A stretch of 64,000 nt of DNA. Origin: Flectonema sp. DT1601 (taxonomy: Eukaryota > Euglenozoa > Diplonemea > Diplonemida > Diplonemidae). Under the pieces are notes generated by a model. That model was not told the DNA's origin. It was given only the letters and a program-made list of their open reading frames with translations, and ran no database searches. Shown piece after piece: positions 11,552 to 23,041 of this stretch. The position numbers and the translations under genes were made by a program. The stretch spans positions 62,001-126,000 of the forward strand of contig OZ025806.1 in the NCBI GenBank assembly GCA_964019425.1. The letters are read 5' to 3'. How positions within the stretch are numbered: the first letter of the stretch is position 1; each line of letters starts with the position of its first letter.

Positions 11552-14500
11552 AGTCACGCTCTGAAATGCGTGAAGTCACTTAACTACTTTCTTTTAGTAT
11601 TTCTTTTTTTTTTTTTTTTCAGACAGATACAGCAAGGTCCCTCCGAACAACAACAGAAACATCCCGTCGTCAAAATGCGAACCGCAATTGGACAAAAGGA
11701 GATAAAGATTCAATTCAGATATTAGTGCGCATACTTCCGTTTGTAATGTATGGCACTCAGTGTACCCTGGCCTGTTAAAAGAGACGCTTTTTTTTATGTT
11801 GCGTTTCTTGCTATCAGTGCGGGCACATCTACTCTGGTATGTGAAATCCACAGCGATTCTCCCCTTGGCGTGAACTTCCTTATTTCTTCTTTATTTCCTT
11901 TTTAATTTTTCTTAAAAAACGGACAAAAATTTCTGAAAAGAAGAATTGGCGTATTTATTCTTCTTCCGCGCCATTGAAAAAATAAAAAAGTAATACTGAG
12001 ACTAAAAGATAAAGATACTTGGGCATATTTTGTTCTGTTTCTGGTTTTTTTTAAATATTGTGTTTCTTTCCCTATGTTTCGTTCTCAGAAAACAGAAAAA
12101 ACAAACAGACGACAAACAACAACCCGTAAGGAGAGCCTTCGTAATGTCGTTTTTTTTTTTTTTTTTTTCTACTGACATAATTTGTTTGTTATAAATAGTG
12201 CACCAAATCAAAAATATAAAATAGAAGTTTTTTTTTTTTTTAAAAAAGAAGAGGGGAAAAACGAAAAAAAAAAAAAAAAAAAAACGCTAATACTTGTACT
12301 CCTCCTATTCTCCTTCGTAATATGAAAGGATTCCCCAAAGGATATGATTGGGGTGATAGAGACAATAAGAATCCTTGGGGACTGTAGAAATGAAAAAGAA
12401 ATTGGTATTTGGGAGTCACAACACATGCCATACGCCTAAACACCATGCCTTGCCACTGTACTGGACCTGACAATTTTGTTTTTTTTTTTGGGAACACCGA
12501 ATGCAAGATAATTTAAATATAAAAAAAAAGATGTAAAAAAAAAAAAAAAAGGTAAATTGATATCGGGATGATAGAGACCAATATCGATCTTGGCTACTGA
12601 CTTCACTCTAATGTTAAAGAGAAGCAAGAAAAGCAAAGAACAAAAAAAAAAAAAAATAATAATTCTTTCGAATAACGTACGAGATTGCCGAATTGCAAAA
12701 AAAATGGTCCGACCAGAAAAACTACTAACACGGTTGCCTCAGATCTGTAGGACGCTCGCGATCTTAAGTGGCAAATTGTTACTTTACGGGAGGTAGGAAT
12801 TATTATAATTATTATTATTATTATTATTTTTATTTTTATTACTGCGTTCGTTCAACAATACCTAGTAAATGTGATTTTGATTCCAAAATAGAAAAAGTCG
12901 TAAGTAGATATTTTAATAAAAGAGACACAAACCCTTTATAGTTAACTGATTTACTTTATGAATTTAGTTTTTTTTTTTTTTTTTTTTTTTTTGTTACTGT
13001 TGGAATCAAAGAGGCCATTTCAATGAATACCCTTCAATCAAAACAAGAAAGTACACTGTAATAGAGAAAAAACGAAGAGAAACAAATCCATCTGACTGCC
13101 AACTATTGTTCAACAGACAGTTTTTAGATGATCATTTTAGCTAACTTTTTTTTTTTTTTTCTTTTTTTTTTCTAATACAGGGTAAATACAAAAAAAAAAA
13201 AAAAAGAAATAATAATTAAGGGTGACTACTAACACAGATTACGAGCGTCCTGCAGAATGAACACTTCACTTTTTTAAGGAAAAATAAATAAACGACTCCG
13301 TCCATGAAGGAAACTGCAGTGCCCTTAGAGACAAGAAATAATAAAAAATTAAAAAAAGGGGGGGGGGAGCACGGCTGTTCAAGATGCCTTAAATGATACT
13401 TTGTCAACTTCACCTAAACAACAATATTTAAGACTCGAGAACTAAAGAAAGAGTAACAAGAACCTGACTATGATGTAGCAAGACGCGAGAGTTTGTGTGT
13501 CCCAGCCAAAACCAGTCAGGTGTGACTATTTTTTTTTTTTTTTTTTTTTAAATTTGTTTAGTTAGTTTGTTAGTTAGTTGGCGAGTCCAACAAACCACCT
13601 AGAATCGGTTAGGTAGAGTTGGTGTTGTTGTTGTTTACAGAAGGAAAAAAAATCAGATTTCTAGTAACAGGAAACTCCTGCACGAAAAAAGACGGGTAAA
13701 CCAAAAAATATAAGCCTAAGGCATACCCATCAAGGCAGACAGAGAGTATGGCCGATATAAATTCGACAAAAAGGCGTGCGTTGCATTTTGACAACATAAA
13801 AACCGAAAGAATTATTAATTTCTTGTTCATAAACGAAATGCTATTAGTGGGCAATAACTTTTGTACCAATCGGGTGAGAGGAGAGAGTTTGGTGCGCCCT
13901 CATTTTTGCACTCAGTAAAGTTAATTTCATACCTAAGAGTAAAATCTCTCTTAGGCCTTCCAAATAAAGGTGCGGGGTATTTTTTTTTTTTTTTTTTTTT
14001 TTGTAGCGAATAAAAGAACAAGAATGAGTGAGTAAAATAAAATAGTGAAAAAACATCGATTTGTTTGGTGGGTTTATAAAAACATGTCGAACCCTTAAAC
14101 ACGCTACCCGCAACTACTAACATATGTGAGGTTACACGAGGGTCAAACCAAAACCTGGTTTGTGTTATTCGCTAACATCGACACCAAACAAACAGAAAGA
14201 TCTTTTTTTTTTTTTTTTTGTTGTTGGAAAAGGGAAAAATCCCCGAAAAATTCTAATTTTCTATTTTTTTTTCTTTTTTCTTTTTTTTCCCGATCCTCCT
14301 CTGAAACCAATTTCTCCAGAGGAAGTAGAAAGAGGAAGATATTTCCTATCGTAAATGCTTACTATAAAAAAAATTTTTTTAAAAAAAAAAAATGAGAAAA
14401 AATATGTTTTGGGTGAAACTATAAAAATAAATGTTCGTGTTGTGGACTGGCCAAACAAATAACTGTATCGGCCTTCCATATATGTTACAACAGGGGGAAA

Positions 14501-15943
14501 CAATCAGGGTTCATTTTATTTTTTATGTGGGAGATGATGTTACTTGCTCAGTGCTAGACAAACGTCTGGAAAAAAAAAAAAAAAAAAAAAAAAAAGAAAA
14601 AAAACAACGCCTGGTGGGCATTGTGATTTTTTACGGTATTTAATATTATATACATAATGACATATTTTTTTTATTTTTTTTTTTTTGAAAAAAAAAAAAA
14701 AAAAAAAAGGAAACAGCTGAGCATTATCAGTAACAAAAGAACACTTCACGAAATACACAAAACGTTTTTTTTTTTTTTTTATACCCTTATTATGGAAGTC
14801 GTGTTTGCAACCAAAAAAAACGATTTTGGTAACAACACAACTAGTAATGGCGCGCTGACTAACTAAATATGGAAGTCAGTGCACCAAATTTGCTTGTCTG
14901 TACTACCTATCATAATTTTTTACAATACTTTTTTTACAAAATACAAAAAAAAAGAACAATTATTCGTTAAAAAGAAATGAAAAAGAGAAAGGGGTGAAAC
15001 TTTGACAGTACGGTGACTGAAAAGAAAAAAAAACATTTGTAGTTGTTAATCAAAGAAAAGAGAAGAGGGAAAATCCAACAAAGCCTTAAAATAACTAGTC
15101 AGCCTACATGACACTACCACCTCAGCTGCAGTATGTGTTAATACAGAATGCTATCTGTGGGGAGGGTGACGTTCGACAACTGACCCAATGAAACAACAGC
15201 TTTTGCTTGATTTAAATTGTGAAAAAAAGAACAGAGAAAAGATAAAAGGAGATAACTTTATATAGGTTAAATAAGAAGGGAAAGGATGTGTTTCTATGGG
15301 GGAAAAGAAAAGTAAGTCGGGTTACATATGACTTCACATTGCCGTTTTTTTTTTTTTTTTTTTTATAGCAAAAATGAAGCTAGATAATGGAACAACACCA
15401 GGAAGAAAAAAAAAAGAAATCCGATTTAATTCGGACAAACATGATTAAACCAACCATTTAATTATAATTTAGTTACAATAAAAATTAATATTAAGAAAAG
15501 TGGGTATTGGGTAAAGAGGGTATGTAGGTAACTTTGATACTGTAATTAAAATATAAAGCAACTTGGTTGCCACGTAATAAAGAAAAAAAAAAAAAAAGAT
15601 GAAATCCTAACACGGGTTGGATTCAAAGTCCGTTTTTTTTTTTTTTTTGTATTTTTTTATATTTTTGTCAAGTACATGACAAGGCTCTTAAGGCAGCCAC
15701 TCCAAGTATATAACGTACAAAATGGACTACCGTGGCTGTAATGAGAAAAGAAGTTTTCTGAAAAAAAAAACAGAAGTTCAGTTGTACAGTCTCCTAATGC
15801 CAGGGTTTTTTTTTTTTTTTTTCAGAATTAATTTTTTTTTTTTTTTTTTTTCATAAATTAACTTTTAACTTGATGGAAAAGATTTCAAAAAAAAAATACA
15901 AAAAAAAAAAAAAACTAAACGGGGTGTTATGAGTAAGAAACAG

Positions 15944-15980
<37 letters not shown>

Positions 15981-17583
15981 AAAAACTATGTCGGTTAACA
16001 AACAAAAACAAAAAAAAAAGAATTCTGAGATTCCTTCTCAGACGATACAATAGAACAAAAAAAAGAGGTTGGTGTCCTTACACCACAGAAATAACACCAC
16101 TACTCTAACAAAGTGTTGCAGTATATAAGCGAAGGAGGTAATTCGATGGTTCTGTGACCACCTGTAAAAAACAAAATATAAACATTGCACGCTCCTTAGT
16201 TAAATTGACAATAGAACAAAAAAAAGTGGAGGAAAAAATCTTTCTTTTTTTTTTTTAGGGACATGGTCAGTCAGGGTTCTCTCAAGGGGAGCTGTCTTAG
16301 GGAGGCTTGATATCAGCAAATAAGAGCTATTTTACGATCATCGCTCGGGTTACGAAAACGCGATAGATGAAAACTGCTTTATGGTCATTTTTTTTATCCC
16401 TTCTTTTTTTTTTTTTTTTTTATATAAAAAAAAAAAAAAGACTCTGTCTGGCAAGGTTAACACAGTAACTGTATTTTTTTTTTTTTTTTATTTTTTTGTT
16501 AAAATTGTATCCAAAAAAAAAAACAGGGTAATATAGATATAGTTAGTAGGTATTTATAATTTATAATACTTTGTGTTACTGGTTACCTGATATATTGAAG
16601 GAGGTGGGAGAGAGATGGGGAAATTAATAAAAAATGGCATTTTATTTGCCCCTCAAAAATAGAATCGAAAAACAATCACGTTCTCAAGGGTTAAAAGCGT
16701 TCCTCCAAAATCAGTAACTGACTTAGAGGGAAGGAGAGCAAACGACAACAACAAAAAAAACTGAGTCTACTACAGAACGCGTAGACAACAAAAAAAAACA
16801 AAACCAAACTTCTTTGACAGAAAAGAAAAAAAGAAGAAAAACAGAGTATGTCCGCACATATTATTAAAACGAAATAATTTAAAAACAGGCTTGTTACCAC
16901 CAGTCTTTGTTCGTTGATAGCGCACGTCTCAAAAATTTTATTTTGCGCACTTAAGGAATCCCTTTTATGAGATTCTGTATCTGTTGCCAAATTATTTATT
17001 TTTTTTTTTTTTAAATCGGGAAGACAAATTATTCTGCAAAAAAAAGAAGGGAAAAAAAAAAAGAAAAAAAAGGAGAACAAAAAAAAAAGAAAAGGAGAGA
17101 ATAACAATATAAGTGAGGCTTCGTTTGTGAATCACAAAGGCATACATGAAGATTTAAAAAAAAAAAAAAAAAATTAATTTAATTTCCCACGAAAAAAGTG
17201 CGAACAAAGAAGGGGAAAAAAAAAAAAAAAAATTGCTTACTCTGTGATCTTGTTACATGTTAGGTGGAGAAGATTTCTTGTACTTCTCCACCATTCCTCT
17301 GTAAATATTTTTTTTTCGTCAAAAGCTAACTATTACTTTTTTTTTTTTTTCTTTCGAAGTAACCCTATTCGAGGGACAGGTAAAAACACAAAAACACAAA
17401 CTCTCAGGGAGGACCAGCCTGAGACCGGGGAAGAGACTCCAAGATAAATGTGATGTCTGCGGATGAACTCACCCTCCCTTAACATTTGCCCGCTCCCCAC
17501 AACCTCACACCCACCGAAACAGATACTTTTACGTGTGTCACTGTGAGACCAAAAAAGTCGATCTGTTAGTGAAGCCTTGACAT
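9001..17583. other. 8.6 kb gene-free AT-rich block of homopolymer tracts
   Basis: No ORF here has non-repetitive, protein-like content. The listed frames are almost all Lys/Phe runs from A or T tracts of 10-35 nt, which occur dozens of times. A GAA run lies at 9270-9300 and an ATT run at 12803-12830. Less AT-rich islands (about 10760-11160, 15090-15200, 16255-16385) show no tRNA, rRNA or snRNA signature. Repeat family B lies at 14990-15056. It could be a very long untranslated region, a non-coding transcript or a centromere-like segment; I cannot tell which. Confidence 0.6.
14990..15056 (+). repeat. Dispersed repeat family B, short copy
   Basis: Reads GGGGTGAAACTTTGACA, then GTACGGTGACTGAAAA, then ATTTGTAGTTGTTAATCAAAG. 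The same blocks in the same order are at 58409-58519, with about 45 extra bases in the middle there. Confidence 0.7.
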
Positions 17584-18021
17584 TTAACACTTAGGGTTGC
17601 TTAGCTCTTCCAAACTAACCAAAGCAGAACAGAATTGACTACATCGAAAGACAAAACTGACGGCGAGTAAAGAAGAAAAAAGTAAAAGACTTAGGCAAAG
17701 CATACAGCAGATTATTTGGGATTGAATAACTGCCGTCACACAGAAGGGTGATGAGTAAACCAGGGAGGGGGCAAAACTAACAACGAGGTCCACTAGGCTG
17801 GTGACAATGTTTCCAATGCAGCATGCTAATGCTAGGACAAGAAATACGCCTGATGTAAGTGGAGTAGCGTCTTGATATTTTAAAAGCAGTCTTGTTGTTT
17901 TCTGACTACCCTCAAGACACACCACAAGAGGCAACTCGTATAATTGCCTTACACATTTAAAGACTGCCAGAAGAATTCCAGCAGACAAGAAAAGTAAAAG
18001 AACTTTACTAAAGTAAAGCAT
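17584..18021 (-). CDS. Putative small polytopic membrane protein
   Basis: 145 residues from the ATG at 18021. Upstream ORF sequence is only T-tract translation, so this start is preferred. It contains about three or four hydrophobic stretches (VLLLFLSAGILLAVF, TSGVFLVLALACCIGNIV, a long one near the C-terminus) and many Cys. Between them lies ordinary soluble sequence (CLEGSQKTTRLLLKYQ), which argues for a real protein. On the minus strand a 21-nt T-tract followed by an AG about 9 nt before the ATG gives a splice-acceptor-like context, as for other genes here. No family is recognised, and it could still be a chance ORF. Confidence 0.45.
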   Translation of the reverse strand: MLYFSKVLLLFLSAGILLAVFKCVRQLYELPLVVCLEGSQKTTRLLLKYQDATPLTSGVFLVLALACCIGNIVTSLVDLVVSFAPSLVYSSPFCVTAVIQSQIICCMLCLSLLLFSSLLAVSFVFRCSQFCSALVSLEELSNPKC

Positions 18022-19023
18022 GTGTTTTCTTCCCGGTATTTTAAAAAAAAAAAAAAAAAAAAAGCCATAACAAAAATCAAAGAATGTGCACGAACAGAGA
18101 AAAACAGAACGAAATACGGGGCATATATATAGGTATATAATGGGATTTTTTTTTTGTTTTTTGTTTTGTTGTTGGAAAAAAAAAAAAAAAAAGAGGAGAA
18201 AAAATAATATATTATATGAGAATAATAACCATAAGAAATAAGAAAGGAAAGATAATTCCACGGCCTAGTCCACTCCACTGAATTCGGGAATTCAAAGGCA
18301 AAGGTTGTAGCTTTTATTTATTTTTATAAACGAGCAGGATGCCCGTTTGATGAGCTACGGTAATAATAAAAGAGTACAGAATATAGTACCGGATCTATTG
18401 TAAAGCCAATCAATGCTCGGAATAAAAGAAAAAAAATTTTAAAAAAAAGGTAATGATAAAAATTCCCATAAATTAGTTTTTTTTTCTTTTTTTTTTTTTT
18501 TTTTTTTTTTTCTTTTTTCTCTTTTTTTTTCAGTTATACCTTGAGGGAGGCATCATCCTTCCTCTCACCTATCCTCCCCCTCACCCGACACACAACACAC
18601 AGATACACAACAGCAGTTGGCCGACGCATTAATTATTTATAATATCTCATTCATCAAGAAAGCAATCCCAAAGAAAGCTGAAATAGCGAGAAGAAGAAAA
18701 AAAAAAACAGTCTAAAGACACTAAAGGAAACAAGGCACTATTCACTGCCAACCTTTTTAGATCAAAAAGTTTTTTTTTTTTTTTTTTCTTTTTTTTTTTT
18801 TCCTTCCTCTCTTCATTCCTTTCTTTTTTTTTTTCTATTCTTTCATTTTTTTTTTTTTTTTTTTTCCCTCTTTAAAATAGAACAATCCATGTGAAACACT
18901 CACAGGTATATTTTTTTTTTTCTTTTCTCAAGACGCTACCGAAGATCAATGTCGACGATGCACCCAATAAGGTTGCTCTGTGGACACAAAGCAGTGATGT
19001 TAGGTCCCAGTAGTGGAAATCAA
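18022..19023. other. AT-rich spacer
   Basis: Only T-runs, A-runs and C/T-rich stretches (for example 18480-18530 and 18770-18870) are seen. No gene or structured element is recognised. Confidence 0.5.
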
Positions 19024-19917
19024 CTACTGAGTGTTGGAACGAAAAGTTGGAGCCGATCCCCTAATTGGAGTCGTCACTTCAGGAGCCCAGGTAGTGTGCT
19101 TAACAGCATCCGACTGAGAACGGGTTAGTCGTCCACTAGCTGTTTTCAAAATAGATGTCACTCTGGTATACGCCATACTGGACAAAGTAGGACATGATGT
19201 CGCTGGCTGATTGTCTTCTTCATCATCGAGTGCGGATAAGAATAATTCACAAGATTTCGTCTTTCTAATTTTATGTCCAACTGGATCATTAAAAGACCCG
19301 TTATTGAAACTATTGTTTCCATTGAAATCTTCTGTAGCATCGAGGAGGGAAGGTAAACGAGGCTTCTTCTTGCTCTTAAACGCTGACCTCTTGAGAAAGG
19401 TTTCCGGGCTGTTAATTGATGAAGCAATTGAGGAATTAGGAGATGAAGTTGGAGAAACAGTTCTACCGATGCTGGCGCTCTCATTTGTGTCTTTCCACTC
19501 CATCACATCTGACTCTGATCCCACAGAAGATGAGAAACCTGGGAAGCAGAAACTTGATGACAAAGTGTGATCCTGAACATCGTCATCTCCATAACACTGA
19601 GCTCTCAGCATACCAAATAGTGGTGTTGAGGCTGGGAGAGGTATTGGTTTAGATCCGAGTTCCAAAATAATACATCCGCGGCCGCGTTTCTTCATCCTCG
19701 CAAGAGCATCTTTTATCTCATCGCATTCAATGTTTTCATTGCCGTCGATTGATACCAACTTACATCCACATTCAATGCCTGCCTTCTCACCAAGACTGCC
19801 TTCTTTAACAAACAGTACTCTGGTTTCTCCTGCACCTACGGCTTCCCATTTCACCCCGAGCATCATCCCCTCAGTGATGTCGATGTTGCAAACTTTCTGC
19901 CCTACTTCGGACTTCAT
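19024..19917 (-). CDS. PDZ-domain protein
   Basis: 297 residues, ATG at 19917. Residues about 8-90 form a PDZ-like domain: MMLGVKWEAVGAG, VKEGSLGEKAGIECGCKLVSI, then ALARMKKRGRGCIILEL. The GLGF-like carboxylate loop is replaced by MLGV. The rest is Ser/Thr-rich and probably disordered, with basic clusters (FKSKKKPRLPS, KIRKTKSC) and possible phosphosites (RSQSDA). PDZ domains bind C-terminal peptides, so a scaffold or regulatory role is likely. The partner is not predictable. The next gene on this strand is the small membrane protein about 1 kb downstream. Confidence 0.8.
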   Translation of the reverse strand: MKSEVGQKVCNIDITEGMMLGVKWEAVGAGETRVLFVKEGSLGEKAGIECGCKLVSIDGNENIECDEIKDALARMKKRGRGCIILELGSKPIPLPASTPLFGMLRAQCYGDDDVQDHTLSSSFCFPGFSSSVGSESDVMEWKDTNESASIGRTVSPTSSPNSSIASSINSPETFLKRSAFKSKKKPRLPSLLDATEDFNGNNSFNNGSFNDPVGHKIRKTKSCELFLSALDDEEDNQPATSCPTLSSMAYTRVTSILKTASGRLTRSQSDAVKHTTWAPEVTTPIRGSAPTFRSNTQ

Positions 19918-20580
19918 CTTTGAGTGAAACGGGGAGGGGTGATCCTTTGATGAAAGTAAATAAGAATGTTATTCATCCGACACGTTTCTAAATATTAATT
20001 CCATTCGAGACTTTGAATTGTTCACATGTTTTGTTTTATCTTATAAATAAGAAATCTCTTCTCAACAATTAACTAATTCATCTCAACATTCACAGCTGCC
20101 GAATTCCAATCGACGGTCGGGTGAAGGCTACTAAAAACAATAGGAAGCCTCTGCCTTCTTTTCTTTTTCTTTTCCTTTTATCTTACCTTTTTTTTTCTTT
20201 TCCCCCCCCCCTCGAAAAACCAAACCAGGGAGAAGGAAAAATAATTATACATTTTCTTACTTTTGAGAGAAAGTAAGGCTACCTGTAGGCCAACTACCTC
20301 TGGAGCAATAAAAAAGGGATAATTGGCCACCACAAGTGACTATGTACAGGAATGGCTACATAGTGACTCTCTCTCCAACTCGAGAAAGTACCTTTGCTGG
20401 ATCGCCTTAACATGAGTGGATAACATAAATATAAAAAGTAAAATAAAAATTCCCATTCACACTTGTGAGAAGCTTCTTCCTCCCCCCCTGGGTACTACAA
20501 GAGGCAGCTTACTGTATGTTGAACTTGTCTGTAAATGTTATCGAAGGTATGCTTTGACACGAAAAGGTCACTCAAGAAGT
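19918..20580. other. Spacer
   Basis: No gene seen. It contains pyrimidine-rich runs (20156-20212) and a short inverted repeat ACTATGTA/TACATAGT at about 20338-20367. Confidence 0.5.
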
Positions 20581-21048
20581 CTACTTCTCGCACTCAACTT
20601 CACCAGAGGAACCTTTTTTGATTTCCGCCTGGCAAGCAAGTCGGCGATCACCAGCATCTCCAGCAAAGAATGCTGTCTCTGGATCAGTGAGTGAATTAAG
20701 AAGGTTACCACCTTTGTTAACATCGACTACACAAGTTCCACAAGTTCCTTCAATACAACTAAATTGAATTCCCTGCTCTTCACAGAATGGATGAATCTTT
20801 TGATCATTTCCGGAAGTATCGAAGTCTTTAGTCTCACCGTCAACTGTTAACTTTACACAACACTTTCCTGATCCGAGTTCTCGTAGCATTTGAGACACTC
20901 TCCCTGTTGGTGCTGTGGCTGTTCCCATTTTCAAGGATTCGTTCATCAGCAAACTACCAACAGATCCACCAGCCTGTACTCCTCTCATTGCAATCGCTGG
21001 GACTGACGTGCTCTTTGAGAATCCAGCCAGTGAAGGAACGGCTGCCAT
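20581..21048 (-). CDS. [2Fe-2S] ferredoxin, organelle-targeted
   Basis: 155 residues, ATG at 21048. The N-terminal 55 residues are rich in Ser/Ala/Arg/Met with few acids, like a targeting peptide. Residues about 62-152 are a plant-type ferredoxin fold with cluster ligands C98, C103, C106 (CIEGTCGTC) and C139 (RLACQ). The spacing C-x4-C-x2-C...C is intact. The loop EGTCGTC differs from the usual photosynthetic RAGACSSC and is nearer bacterial oxygenase-type ferredoxin domains. It may therefore serve a specialised electron-transfer step rather than photosynthesis. It lies just downstream of APS reductase, which needs reductant, but no link is shown. A pyrimidine-rich CAG acceptor is 53 nt upstream. 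Confidence 0.88.
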   Translation of the reverse strand: MAAVPSLAGFSKSTSVPAIAMRGVQAGGSVGSLLMNESLKMGTATAPTGRVSQMLRELGSGKCCVKLTVDGETKDFDTSGNDQKIHPFCEEQGIQFSCIEGTCGTCVVDVNKGGNLLNSLTDPETAFFAGDAGDRRLACQAEIKKGSSGEVECEK

Positions 21049-21742
21049 TTCTCAGTTCTTTTTGTTGTTACGGTTGGCTCGTTTTTATTTTATTTTTTTC
21101 ACTGAGAGGAAATTGAATATTATTCTGAACTTCCTTAACACACTACAGGCTGTAACGCCATTAAAGACTACCTGCGATGTGACAGTTTGAGCAACTGACG
21201 GTAAATACTTAAATAGTAATTCACTTCTGTTGGGGGGGAGTATGTGATGGTAACGACGTCGTAAAACTGAACGCTGCTGGTCCTTTCTTTTTGGTGCCTT
21301 CAGTGAAGCTGCTTTTTTTTTCTTCTTTTTTTTTTTTTTTTTTCTTTTTTTCTTCCTTCGTTACGTATGGCACTGCAGTCTGGAGCTGCTTAGAACTACA
21401 GAAACCTGATTGGATGCTTCATTTCTTTTCCTTTTCTCCCTTCTTCCCAATGATTTCTTTCTCAAATAACTACGACTCGAGGTCAGTACAGAGTATAGTC
21501 ATTTCCAGCTTTCAATGCCGCTGCTGAAACACGCTGCGGGATCACCGAACAGGAAATGTTAAAAACCCTTACTACCTTTGATAAGTCTAATTAAGTGAGG
21601 GAAGGCAGAGGAACCAACGAAAATAAAATAAAATAAAGGAAAGGAAAACAGTGGTGAGGTGGGGGGGGGAAGCAAAAAAAGTTTTTCGTAGCTGAAAAAA
21701 TAAAAATTTAAAAAAAACCTGAATTGGAGTGTCACAATATTC
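21049..21742. other. Spacer between APS reductase and ferredoxin
   Basis: Holds the short 5-prime leader of the ferredoxin gene and the region downstream of APS reductase. T-runs lie at 21307-21352. No further gene is seen. Confidence 0.5.
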
Positions 21743-22522
21743 TTACTCGGTCTTCTTCTGGTGAAGTCCGCACTCCTTCTCGGCGGCGGTCTCCCACCAC
21801 CAACGTCCCTCACGCTCGTGCTGTCCTGGAAGAGTAGGTCTAGTACATGGCTCACATCCAATGCTGACGAATCCCTTGGAGTGAAGCTGGTTGTATGGAG
21901 CACCAGTAGTTCTAATCTGTCCCCAGACGTCTTCCTTTGATACGCTTGACAAAGGGTTGTATTTTACAAGGTTTCCACCTCTTCCTGGGAAGACTGGGTC
22001 CTTCTGAACAACTGGAAGGTTAGTTCTGGTAACAGACTGGTCCTGTCTAACTCCAGTAATCCAAGCATCAAGAGATGACAACTTCTTCTTAAGTGGTCCA
22101 ACCTTACGAACACCACAGCACTCAGCGTGACCATCCTTGTAGAATGAGAACATACCCTTCTCCTGAACCAAGCTCTGGGTCTGATCAGCATCTGGGAAGG
22201 TGTACTCGATCTTAATTTTGTAGTGGTCCTCAACAGCCTGGAACAACTGGTAGGTTTCTGAGTGAAGTCTTCCAGTGTCAAGGGAGAAGACACGGAATGG
22301 CTTTCCAGTCTGGTGAGCCAACTCAATCAACAATACATCCTCAGCTCCTGAGAAACTGATGCAAACCTCCTCGTGGTCTGCGAATGCCTTTGCTACGATG
22401 TCAACAGGTTTCCAGTCCTTCATCTCCTCTGCGAGGTTGGCGAAGTCAGTTTGGAAACGAACCTGCTGTTGTCCTCTGAACGCCGATCTGGCAACGGAAG
22501 GAAGAACTCTGCGCATGGCCAT
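21743..22522 (-). CDS. APR: Assimilatory adenylyl-sulfate (APS) reductase
   Basis: 259 residues, ATG at 22522. It reduces activated sulfate (APS) to sulfite. The CysH fold is complete: nucleotide-binding loop SFSGAEDV (56-63), Cys pairs C135-C136 (ECCGVRK) and C223/C226 (IGCEPC) that bind a [4Fe-4S] cluster, and the catalytic C251 in ECGLH. The two Cys pairs mark it as APS rather than PAPS reductase. Unlike plant APR it lacks a C-terminal thioredoxin-like domain, so reductant must come in trans, as in bacteria. The N-terminus ([17 protein letters not shown], then VRF) looks like a mitochondrial presequence. A TTTGTTGTTTAG acceptor-like tract lies 24 nt upstream of the ATG. Confidence 0.94.
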   Translation of the reverse strand: MAMRRVLPSVARSAFRGQQQVRFQTDFANLAEEMKDWKPVDIVAKAFADHEEVCISFSGAEDVLLIELAHQTGKPFRVFSLDTGRLHSETYQLFQAVEDHYKIKIEYTFPDADQTQSLVQEKGMFSFYKDGHAECCGVRKVGPLKKKLSSLDAWITGVRQDQSVTRTNLPVVQKDPVFPGRGGNLVKYNPLSSVSKEDVWGQIRTTGAPYNQLHSKGFVSIGCEPCTRPTLPGQHEREGRWWWETAAEKECGLHQKKTE

Positions 22523-22768
22523 CTTTAAGTATTGATAACAAAAGTTCTAAACAACAAATAAATTAACTTTTTATCAAATCAAAGAAAACAATCAAACAAA
22601 CACAACTCATACTGACCACCCTCTGAAAAAAGAATGAAACATAAACAAATCCAAAGAGCAACGCACTCATACTTTAGATCTAACTCCCAACAAGGAATTT
22701 CGTAGAGATAAAATAAAATGTATCCTCACCTGGAAAGGTGAAGCGATGAACGGATATCTGCCGACCGA

Positions 22769-23041
22769 TTAAATAGCAGTAACAGAACGCCTTCCATGAG
22801 ATGCTTGAGTAACATGTTTTACAGATGATATACAACAGGTAGTGCAGTAACCTTCACTAACAGCAAAGTACTCACACTTGATGGTCTTACATCGTAAACT
22901 GATAGCGTCAGTTGGTGGGGTTCGTGGTGCGACTTGTTCAGTTGTCACACCAGATACTAAATTTTCTTTGTCACAATACCCCTCAGCAGAAACATAAGAC
23001 TGACCTGATCTACGACCATGAACTATTCCTTTCACTTCCAT
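22769..23041 (-). CDS. Small Cys-rich protein, A20-like zinc-finger candidate
   Basis: 90 residues, ATG at 23041. The segment CKTIKCEYFAVSEGYCTTC has the order C-x4-C-x9-C-x2-C with the GYC/TxC ending of A20-type zinc fingers, but its spacing is shorter than the usual x3/x11. An earlier AEGYCDKEN resembles half of the same motif. The rest is polar, with basic HGRRS near both ends. A zinc-binding role is inferred. The content is too ordered for a chance ORF, yet no full family match is claimed. Confidence 0.5.
   Translation of the reverse strand: MEVKGIVHGRRSGQSYVSAEGYCDKENLVSGVTTEQVAPRTPPTDAISLRCKTIKCEYFAVSEGYCTTCCISSVKHVTQASHGRRSVTAI

Noticed and set aside
16691-17107. Minus-strand ORF of 138 residues with Phe runs
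   Set aside because: Mostly T-tract translation and low-complexity Phe/Leu/Ser; no protein-like core.
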